From NCBI GenBank assembly GCA_003427395.1, contig BFEA01000174.1, forward strand, positions 380,476 through 410,611: DNA of 30,136 bases, read 5' to 3'. Origin of the DNA: Chara braunii. Its lineage: Eukaryota; Streptophyta; Charophyceae; Charales; Characeae. A program made the translations under genes and the position numbers. Shown one piece after another: positions 20,035 through 27,952 of this stretch (position 1 is the first letter of the stretch; every line of letters starts with the position of its first letter). The notes beneath the pieces are model-generated. The model did no database searches. It saw only the letters and a program-made list of their open reading frames with translations, and was not told the DNA's origin.

Positions 20035-21453
20035 ATGCGGTTCACGGCTGACTTAGAGCCCGCCGTTCGCGACCTGATTCGAGAGTACCGCAACGTCTTC
20101 CCCCCGTATTTTTCATATAGCGGGATCCCTCCGATGCGCGGTGTCGAGCATTCTATCCAGCTTGTGCCTGACTATCGTGTTCACCATCAGGCACCGTGCC
20201 GACTCTCGATTCTAGAGGCGACAGAACTCAAGCATCAGCTTGAGGAGCTCCTTTGACTAGGTTTCATTAAACCTGTAACTCCCCTTGGAGTGCACCTGTC
20301 CTCTAGCAAAGCGGACGGAACTCTTCGCCTCTGCATTGACTACCATGGCCTTAACCGTTACACGGTTAAGAACAACTACCCAATGCCTCGCGCGGATGAG
20401 TTGTTTGACCGTCTGGCAGGCAACCGCTTCTTCACTTAGATCGATCTCCGTAGCCGTTACCATCAGATCCACGTAGCCACAGAGGACCAACCGAAGACCG
20501 CCTTTCGGTCGCGCTTCGGCCACTATGAGTTCATGTGATGCCATTTGGCCTCACCAATGGACCCGCCACCTTCCAGACGGTGATGAACGACATCTTCAGG
20601 GACATCCTTGAAGAATACGTTCTCGGATACCTGGACGACATCCTGGTCTACAGTCGTACCTTAGAAGACCATCTCAGACACCTCCGCGATGTCCTACAGC
20701 GCTTAAGCAAGCATGAATTTTATGCCAAGTGTAGTAAATGTCGCTTTGCTCAGAGCAAAGTGGACTTCCTAGGACACCACGTGTCTGACCAGGGCCTCCA
20801 CGTGGACGACGCGAAGATCAGTGCTATTGCAGAGTGGCCTGTCCCCACATCTGTCAAGCAGTTTCGCAGTTTCCTATGTCTCACTAGTTACTGTAGTAAT
20901 TTCATCCAGAGATACGCCAGGTATTCCTATTTCCTTACCTCCACCCTCCTCCGCAAGAACCCGCCGTGGTTTTGGACACCCCTGTGCGAGGACGTCTTTC
21001 GCACCCTCAAGAAGGCGGTGACTTGTGCGCCGGTTCTTCGCCTCCCCGATTTTGATCACCCCTTCATCATCACCACTGATGCGTCAGATTTTGCAGCAGG
21101 AGCTGTACTTTCTCAGGTGTTTCCCTCTCCTCTCGATTCACCTTATCCTCATGTTCCTCGTTCCCCCCCCACTCCTGCTGACACTGCTTCTCGACTGACG
21201 CCTACCCTGCCACCACTTCCCTCCACTGACACTCCTCCCGTTACTTACTCCCCGACCATCGCGGAGGATGGGACTGTCAAGGCTCGTGTCGGGAATTGCC
21301 CGATCGCCTTCTACTCCCGTGAGCTACTGCCTGCCGAGATAAACTACATTGTCAATGAATGTGAAGTTCTCGCAGTAGTTTATGCTACCCGACATTGGCG
21401 TCACTACCTGCACGGGGCGCCCTTCACGGTGCATACGAACAACTCAGTTGTCC
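20035..21453 (+). pseudogene. Chromovirus reverse transcriptase and RNase H (first part)
   Basis: 20035-20534 encodes RT fingers ([64 protein letters not shown]) with in-frame stops at 20254 (TGA) and 20437 (TAG). A frameshift at about 20535 gives MPFGLTNGPATFQ, catalytic YLDD (20628-20639), VDFLGHHVS and the thumb, then RNase H with TTDASDFAAGAVLSQ and YIVNECEVLAVVYA. A Pro/Ser/Thr-rich insert of about 60 residues (21118-21297) lies between VLSQ and PIAFYSREL. The usual RNase H HTD motif reads HTNN here. The frame is cut at 21453 by a 473-bp insertion. Confidence 0.92.
21443..21453. repeat. Left 11-bp target-site duplication
   Basis: CTCAGTTGTCC here is repeated at 21927-21937. One copy is required by the RNase H reading frame, so the second arose on insertion. 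Confidence 0.92.
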
Positions 21454-21926
21454 CACAAGCGGTTATCGGGTAGTTGAAAATTCAGGAATGGAAATTCTGA
21501 AGTGAGAGTTTTGGGCAGTCTGAAAATCCTGAATGGTCCTGAAGTGGTGAAAGGTCCGAAGACCCTGAAAACCACCTGTTTAGGCAGGCTGTATCCTGAA
21601 GTGGTGAAGGGTGTCCTGAAGTGGTCAAGTGAGAGTTTTGGGCAGTCTGAAAATCCTAAATGGTCCTGAAGTGGTGAAAGGTCGGAAGACCATGAAAACC
21701 ACCCTTCACCACTTCAGGATGCAGCCTGCCTAAACGGGTGGTTTTCAAGGTCTTCGGAGCTTTCACCACTTCAGGGCCATTCAGGATTTTCAGACCTGAA
21801 TGGTCCTGAAGTGGTGAAAGGTCCGAAGACCCTGAAAACCACCTGTTTAGGCAGGCTGGCTGCATCCTGAAGTGGTGAAGGGACGCCTGAAGTGGTGATG
21901 AAAAATACGACTGTTGTTAACCTTCT
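21454..21926. mobile_element. 473-bp non-autonomous foldback DNA element inside RNase H
   Basis: It is flanked by an exact 11-bp target duplication, and removing element plus one duplication rejoins the two RNase H halves in phase. Inside, CCTGAAGTGGTGAA and the longer module TCCTGAAGTGGTGAAAGGTC...CCTGTTTAGGCAGGCTG occur three times forward (about 21534, 21664 and 21803) and once inverted (about 21703-21796), so it can fold into long hairpins. Near the ends, GGTTATC (21461) and GTTAACC (about 21916-21922) are a weak inverted pair. There is no coding capacity. The 11-bp duplication suggests a Mutator-like (9-11 bp) origin, but the short termini leave the superfamily open. Confidence 0.82.
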
Positions 21927-21937
21927 CTCAGTTGTCC
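21927..21937. repeat. Right 11-bp target-site duplication
   Basis: CTCAGTTGTCC, identical to 21443-21453. It is followed at once by the rest of RNase H. Confidence 0.92.
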
Positions 21938-23280
21938 AGGCTTTCCTCACGAAGCCCAAGCTTTCCCCTCCACAGGCACGTTGGTGGCGTGACTTATCCG
22001 AGTTCAGTTTCACCACTCAGCCCATCAAGGGTGAAACGAACCGCGTCGCCGATGCTTTGTCCTGCTGTCATGATCACAATCAGGAACCCATTCATCTTGC
22101 TGCCATCTCCATCACCACTGTTGATCAGTCGATGATCAACACATATCGCACTCAGTACCGTCACTGCCCGGATTATCGCGTCATCCACGCGACACTGTGG
22201 AGTGGCAAGACCATTCCCTCATACTCACTCAGTGAGAATGGTCTCGTGTACCGGCATGGTAAATCTGGTCAGCTAGAACCACGTATCTGCGTTCCCTCCA
22301 CCGGACAGCTCCGTGTCCAGGCTGTCGCAAAGTTCCATGACCAGGCAGCTGCCAGTCATATGGGCTTCCACAAGACGTTGGCTCGTGTTTGCCACCTAAA
22401 CGTTTGACCGAAGTCCAAGGACTTCGTCAAAGCCTACATCCAGGAGTGTCCTACCTGCCAGGAGGTGAACAATGTGAACCACCTTCCGTATGGGTTACTT
22501 CAGCCCTTACCCATACCCGAGGGTCGTTGGCAGTCCATCTCGATGGATTTCCTTGGTCCCCTCCACCCACTCACTGAGCGCGGTCATGATGCTATATTGG
22601 TCGACGTCGATCGCTTCACGAAGCGTGCACGTTTTGTCCCGTGTCGCTATCGCATTAGCGCTCGTGAGATCGCCATCATCGTCTTCGACCGAATCGTGAG
22701 AGATCACGACTTACCTCAGAGCATCATCTCCGACCGTGACTCCCGCTTTACCAGCACATTCTGGCGACGCCTACACGAGGTGTACGGATCCCAGCTCTGC
22801 TTTTCATCGTCTTACCACCCTCAGACGGATGGTCGGACTGAGGTCACCAATAAAACTCTCGGTAATATCCTCCGAAAGTTTGTTAGGGATGACCAGCAAT
22901 GGGACTTATACTTAGCCCACGCGGAGATTGCGGACAACCACGTTGTTTCGCCAGCCACGGGGATGTCGTGATTCTATTGCGACCTCGGCTACCACGCTCG
23001 CGTATCCGCGGACTTCCTACGACCATCGCGTTTGCGCCCAGACACTCGTTGTCCTGCGCTTGACGACTGGATCGCCCACATGGCGGCGATTATGAAGCGT
23101 GCACACGAGAGTCTAGCCGACTCCCAGACTCGCATGGCCGCACGAGAAAACCGATCACGAATGGATCATCCATTCAAAGTCGGTGACGATGTGCTCATCG
23201 GCGCACGCCACTTACAGCTCGAAGCGGAGACGCTTCGCAAGTTTAGGCGTCGTTTCTTCGGTCCATGACACATCCTTTAG
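21938..23280 (+). pseudogene. Chromovirus RNase H end and integrase
   Basis: One continuous phase with in-frame stops. It starts with the RNase H tail and tether (LTKPKLSPPQARWWRDL, GETNRVADALS), then the integrase zinc-binding region (HMGFHKTLARVCHLNV, stop at 22405, QECPTCQ). The catalytic core follows with D in SMDFLGPL (22546), D in IISDRDSRFTS (22732) and E in HPQTDGRTEV (22840), the DDE triad that inserts the cDNA. The stop at 22405 sits where the family has Trp (TGG to TGA). Further stops are at 22969, 23266 and 23278. The GPY-type C-terminal part (VGDDVLI...FRRRFFGP) is present before them. All domains are recognisable, but the protein is not expressible in one piece. Confidence 0.92.
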
Positions 23281-23322
23281 GCCGTCGGTTCTGATACTGC
23301 CGCTAGTCCGGTCAGCTTTTGT

Positions 23323-23805
23323 GTGAAGCTACCTGATTACCTTCGACAGGCTCGCGTACACAATGTTTACCACGTCTCCTTGCTGCGTCCTTATCGCAAA
23401 CCGTCCGAGTGCTTCGTCGGACGTCCTTACGAGCGCCCTCCACCTATCATGGTCGACAGTTACGAGGAGTCCGTTGTTTTCGACATCGTATCTCGCCGAG
23501 TTACCGACGATACCCCTCCACGCATTGAGTACCTTGTGCGTTGGAAGGGCTATCCTGATGAGGAGGCTACTTGGGAGCCCCTCGAGCACCTGGAGCACGC
23601 CCGGATGTTGGTGCGTGCATATGATCGTCCTCGTCGTGCTGAGACATCTGCTCCTACTCAGCCGACTGACCCTTTTCCTCCTCCTCCGACTGAGGAGGTC
23701 GCTAAGGACGAGACCGCTCCGTCCGAGGCCGTTTTTCAGCAGCAGACGGACGCCTCCGCACGTCCACAGCGCACTCGTAGACGCCCTCGGCGTCTTGACG
23801 ATTGA
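23323..23805 (+). pseudogene. Integrase C-terminal end with chromodomain
   Basis: This continues in the integrase phase (160 codons, natural stop at 23803). HNVYHVSLLRPYR closes the integrase module. About residues 48-105 form a chromodomain (VVFDIVSRRVTDD, EYLVRWKGYPDEEATWEPL) with aromatic residues Y, W and W at the expected methyl-lysine cage positions. In chromoviruses this domain steers integration to heterochromatin marked by H3 methylation. The tail is Pro/Thr-rich and ends basic (RTRRRPRR). This is the least damaged part of the element. Confidence 0.92.
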
Positions 23806-24221
23806 CACTTTGATCACCTACTATCTCCCTACTGACTCACACCATCAGGTACTCCATCATCAACTTATTCCGGATGTCAGCGTTTTGCAGTTCTGCTTCG
23901 ACATCGACTGGACTCCTACTTCATCGAGGTCGTCGACCACTTCGACGACTTCAACCACCTTCTCGACTTCAGCCATATTATCAGCTTCAGCTACTTCGGA
24001 CGTGACTACTTCACGCCACCACCCTACCCTGTACATTCCCTTGCATCTGTCGCATGATGGTTCTCACTTAGCTGGGTCTCTTTGAGTTGGGCTCTCCCTT
24101 GGTATCGCATAGACATTGGGACCGTAGCGTTATCCTGGCTTCCCTGCTCTCAGATCTAGCTCCTCCCTTCCCCAGTTGGTGAGTTGTGTGCATGTTTCCC
24201 TTACCCACTGCCCTCATCACC
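23806..24221. other. Post-polyprotein non-coding stretch
   Basis: Presumed 3' untranslated part of the chromovirus. 23920-23970 carries a short (TCGACNACTTC)n-like run. No polypurine tract was recognised. Confidence 0.5.
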
Positions 24222-24629
24222 CTAGTGTCGGCTCTTGCATGCCTTCAGTTAGGCATATCTCCACCCTATTCCAGGCTCCCCTTTTCATGGTCGACCCTGT
24301 ATGGTGTCACCCTTTTGTCGACCATTACCCGCCCTGATGGTCTATCTGTTAGGGTCATTGGTTTTGTTTCACTACCACTCTCCCACCTTGAGCCTGATGA
24401 CCTATCCCACCTTCATGTGTGACTGCCCTCTAGTGCCAGCTCTTGCATGCCTTCAGTTAGGCATATATCCACCCTATTCTAGGCTCCCCTTTTCATGGTC
24501 GACCCTGTATGGTGTCACCCTTTTGTCGAGCATTACCCGCCCTGATGGTCTATCTGCTAGGGTCATTGGTTTTGTTTCGCTACCACTCTCCCACCTTGAG
24601 CCTAATGACCTATCCCACCTTCATGTGTG
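24222..24629. repeat. 208-bp tandem duplication
   Basis: The unit starting GCTCTTGCATGCCTTCAG at 24231 repeats at 24439 with few changes, through CATGGTCGACCCTGTATGG and CCCACCTTCATGTGTG. Copy 2 is interrupted at its right end by the insertion at 24630. Copy 1 shows the uninterrupted junction (CTTCATGTGTGACTGCCC). Confidence 0.93.
24626..24629. repeat. Left 4-bp target-site duplication (TGTG)
   Basis: TGTG here and at 26007-26010 flank a TGT...ACA insertion. The empty site in the neighbouring tandem copy has a single TGTG in the same context. Confidence 0.8.
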
Positions 24630-24920
24630 TGTTATGATTCTGGTTGTTTGTTGTCTGATGACCAACACTCACTCACATAGACTTCTAGGTATGCCCATAC
24701 ATACACCGAAGGAAGGGGAGAGGATAGGTGTATCACACCGCACAGGGAGAGATAACACAGCAAAAGACTTAACCATGCGATATGACAGGGTACAATGAAA
24801 GTGCAATTCACTCCACTCAATCCTCACAACCAGTCATAAAGAAAAGTCGAGCAGATCACATCCAGGAAACAATGAAACGATGATAGTCCAAACCCAGCTA
24901 CACACTGTTTATTAAACTCA

Positions 24921-25108
24921 GAGTCTTGAATTGTCAGGATAACTCCAGAACTACAGTGCGCTCCTCAGAAATGAGCGGCGCTTCACTCCCCAACCCTGAT
25001 TAACACCCGTAACAGAGTCTTGAATTGTCAGGATAACTCCAGAACTACAGTGCGCTGCTCAGAAATGAGCAGCGCTTCACTCCCTAACCCTGATTAACAC
25101 CCGTAACA
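24921..25108. repeat. 94-bp tandem duplication with hairpin
   Basis: The units begin GAGTCTTGAATTGTCAGG at 24921 and 25015. Each holds an inverted repeat. In unit 2 it is perfect, GCGCTGCTC (25052-25060) with GAGCAGCGC (25067-25075) around AGAAAT. In unit 1 two positions differ. Confidence 0.92.
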
Positions 25109-25128
25109 CCCCTGAGCCCCTGAAACAT

Positions 25129-25290
25129 CAAGCGCCACCCAGATACAGCCTCCTGAGGGAAGCGCCACCCTCAAACAGGCCTCTGAGGCCAAGCGCCACT
25201 CAAAGGATGAAGAAGAAGACCAACGCCACAGTATTTGATGATGAAGAAGTGTCGGAAGACTTCCCGGGCGGAAGTCTGCAGCAGCGCCAC
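25129..25290. repeat. Repeated AAGCGCCAC words
   Basis: (A)AGCGCCAC(C/T) appears near 25130, 25160, 25191 and 25283 with a variant (AACGCCAC) near 25221, often after CTGAGG. The first three are about 30 bp apart, which suggests an eroded short tandem array within the solo-LTR-like insertion. Confidence 0.65.
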
Positions 25291-26010
25291 TAAACCCTAA
25301 CAAGATGACCTCTGAGAAGGAAGCTGCAGCTATGGCTGCAGCGTCACCACCCTTGAACCCCAGTCCGGAGGAGGGTCCAGCAGGGCACCAACCTCTCTCG
25401 CCTCCAGCAAACCTCGATAGCCCAGACCTCTGTCAGCCCCTGCACGCTGGCAGAGTACAACGCAGGTCCTAACTATGGCTAGCACTCCGAAGGTCTGGCT
25501 ATGCCTGTCTCCTTCCACGCTGAGCCGTCAGCACTTCCGGTTCACGCGTAGCGCAGCAGCGATGTACTCGGTACCAACTGCCAAAAGCCCTGAACCGATG
25601 TGCCCATCCTATCTATAGATTACAACTAGCCTAGACTCAACCTAGACCACTCCGACTGACCGACCGGTACCGTTTCTGTTTCGGCCTCTCGGCCTCTACC
25701 AACCTGGCTATAGGCTATGGGACCGTCTATCAGCTCAGGCCTGTAAGGTCTGGCTGTCTTAGGGGTAGCCCGGGTCTGCTATTCGCAGTTAGGGTAGCTG
25801 TAGGAAATTCGGTTAGTACGGACCTGTATTTTCCCGAATTTGCAAATATGTCCCTCACGAATTTTCCTTACAGGTAGGTCTCTCGGTTAGCCCTCAACCA
25901 ACTAAAATTACGAATCTAACCTAAGACACGACCCGACTAAGGCAAGCCCCGAACTTTGCCGTCGGCCCAATGTACAGTCCACTGAGAATCTGCAGGCTTC
26001 ATTACATGTG

Positions 26011-26316
26011 ACTGCCCTTATCCCACTCTTAGTGGTTCAACGACATGACTTTATCTTGTGACATATTGCTCTTTTTCCTTTCAGCACTGAGGCCATTGCC
26101 TCCAGGATTGTATCATGCTACATTTCATTTTGTAGGTTGTGTATACCAGACATTTGCTTTCCATTCGACATTATGTAGCTTAGGCTGCATCGCATGGACT
26201 CCGCATGGAGCTTGCTCCGCATCCTAGATTTTTCAACTTTCTTTAGTGCAGAGTTCCACTGCTTTTGCGGATAGCATGTTTACGGCTCTTGCGATCCATT
26301 ACAGGTCTGAGGATCG
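26011..26316. other. No recognisable gene
   Basis: This lies between the solo-LTR-like insertion and the LTR fragment. GCATGGACTCCGCATGGAG is a small direct repeat. It may hold an unrelated or strongly diverged U3. Confidence 0.45.
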
Positions 26317-26672
26317 TGCAGCGGGCCTCCATCTACCCTGGCCTACAGCCAGAGCCTTTTCGGCTATTTGCCAGTTCGGCCTGTGGGACCAGGCCGTGGC
26401 CTGATCCCACAGGCCGTGTACTGTTTCAGTTCAGTCCAGTCCTGCTCGGTACCACTGTCGGTACCAGGCCAGTCCAGTCTAGTCCAGTCAGTCCGCTGGG
26501 GTTATAACCCAGCTGCAGTCTGTTTTTCAGCATTCTTCACTTTTGCACATCTTGGAGTACGTGTGTTGAGTCTGCGTCGGAGCTGCGTTGTCCTTCCAGC
26601 TCCATCCACCTCCTCCTTCGTCAACCCTCCTTCTCCATCCTGGCGGACCGCCATCTTGGCGGGTTTGGCACA
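26317..26672 (+). mobile_element. LTR fragment homologous to 15087-15438
   Basis: Direct copy of the right part of the LTR-like sequence at 15 kb, sharing TGCAGCGGGCCTCCATCT, TTCGGCTATTTGCCA, the repeated CCAGTCCAGTC words and TTTTTCAGCATTCTTCAC. It has a small internal addition near 26645 (GGCGGACCGCCATCTTGGCG, itself a hairpin) and ends GGCACA at the same point as the other copy. No primer site follows, as expected for a 3' LTR or solo fragment. Confidence 0.85.
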
Positions 26673-27302
26673 AAGACTTTGTGGGCGGTCATCCCACCGA
26701 TTGCGGAAGCTCAGCTGTAGCCCACGTGGGGCTCTGGAGGCACGAAACACATAGGTATAACCACTTTACACTCATGATCCCTTCCCCTAGTCATACTACC
26801 GTCTAGTCTGTTTGAAATATAACTGAAAATGTTATTACCTTACTTTCTATTTTTATTTTTAGGATTTAATCCATGGCTACCACCCGAACATTCGGACAGG
26901 CGTCTAAACGGTCTGTTTTCCGATGTCTAGACGCCAGACCGTAGGAGGCCTGTCCGGAAGGGGCCAAAACCCTAAAATTCAAGAAAAAAGGTGGCACCCT
27001 AGACCTGTTCCTTAGGTCCGGGGCACCCCCTGAAAAATGTTTTGATGATTTTTGTGGCCGGTATCGGCCGTACAGGGTAGCCGGACCGTCCCCTTTTCTA
27101 CTTGCATCCTGGGTAGACCGTTGGAGGTAGAGCGCAGTTCCCCTGTGACAAAGGGAAGAAAGGGCGGATCTAGGCACTTCAGAGTGTTTTCCCGCCCACT
27201 CGCCGCCGCCACACATACACGCACACACACGCAGGGAGAGGGAGAGAGAGCCCTCGTTACCGTTGTGGACTGGTGCGCACATGCGCGCACCAGCAAAAGG
27301 AA

Positions 27303-27305
<3 letters not shown>
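26673..27305. other. Non-coding, with nested inverted repeat 26893-26956
   Basis: CGGACAGGC (26893-26901) pairs with GCCTGTCCG (26948-26956), and ACGGTCTG (26908-26915) with CAGACCGT (26935-26942). A further GCGTCT/AGACGC pair lies between. The arms are in an order that allows alternative folds. No gene is recognised; the remaining open frames are low-complexity. Confidence 0.6.

Positions 27306-27355
<50 letters not shown>
27306..27355. repeat. (AG)25 microsatellite
   Basis: Pure AG run, the same dinucleotide as the window's first 46 bases. The Arg/Glu frame across it is not a protein. Confidence 0.97.
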
Positions 27356-27359
<4 letters not shown>

Positions 27360-27675
27360 AATTCGGACTTCGAACTTTGAACTTTAAATTCTGAATTTCT
27401 AAAGTCTTGAACTTTATTTAAGATTTACCTTTATTCAAGTTTACTGCAAAGTGCTTTTTTTTTTATTTCTTCACTTTTTCTTCCCTTGCAGCAGTTTGTG
27501 CTTTGCAGTGACTGTGCCAGCACAGTGCATGTCAAGGAATTATCACTTATGTTTGTCATATGTGCCAACAACAATGTTTTCCTGGAACACTTCCCCTTAA
27601 GTCACGATTATACGATGAAACTGCATTCAACATGCATAAGAGACCTGCCAATTGTTTTATTTTTATTTTTTCAAT

Positions 27676-27815
27676 CCGGACCGATCCGGACGATCATCCG
27701 GACCATGTGGACCATGTCCGGACGGTCCAGATTGGTCTGGAAATCCGAACGTTCGGACCATATCCGGACCGACTGGTTGTCTGGGTCCGAATCGATCCGG
27801 TGTCCGGGTCCGCGG
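27676..27815. repeat. Cluster of TCCGGA palindromes
   Basis: About six (A/G)TCCGGAC words plus near variants (CCGAACGTTCGGACC, GTCCGGGTCCGCGG) crowd into 140 bp of otherwise AT-rich sequence. Spacings are about 9-20 bp. This could be a binding-site array or the terminal part of a small element. Confidence 0.7.
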
Positions 27816-27952
27816 TAGCCATGATTTAATCTAAGGAAAAGTAACTGAAGTATGTGTGAAAATTCAGATTATTTGTACGAATTTAGACAAAATGAATGGG
27901 GGAAGGCGGAGGAAGGTTGGTTTTGCTTGTATCTGACCGGGCCAACCAAAGG

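Larger units (their letters stand above)
24630..26006. mobile_element. 1377-bp solo-LTR-like insertion
   Basis: It starts TGTTATGATTCTGG and ends GCTTCATTACA, so it has the TGT...ACA ends of LTRs and a 4-bp TGTG duplication. Joining the flanks gives CTTCATGTGTGACTGCCC, exactly the sequence of the intact tandem copy at about 24411. There are no open frames with family resemblance, no primer site and no inverted repeats, as expected of a solo LTR left by recombination. It contains a 94-bp tandem repeat and a set of AAGCGCCAC words. Orientation is not determined. A non-LTR origin is less likely given the termini. Confidence 0.75.
14818..26672 (+). mobile_element. Ty3/gypsy chromovirus relic 2, nested (proposed full extent)
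   Basis: LTR-like ends in direct orientation, a primer site, a leader, gag, protease, RT, RNase H, integrase and chromodomain occur in canonical Ty3 order on one strand. Younger insertions interrupt it at 21454-21926 and 24630-26006. Without the second one, about 1.1 kb separates the polyprotein stop from the 3' LTR-like fragment. No target-site duplication links 14818 and 26672, and the proposed U3 parts differ. The outer limits could therefore be two independent LTR fragments. The coding core 17483-23805 is certain; the whole is inference. Confidence 0.55.

Noticed and set aside
23363-24085. 240-codon open frame overlapping the chromodomain
   Set aside because: It is a shadow in another frame of the real integrase/chromodomain sequence, with a Ser/Thr-rich composition.
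27052-27360. Open frame ending in Arg-Glu repeats
   Set aside because: The end is the (AG)n tract and the rest has no domain.
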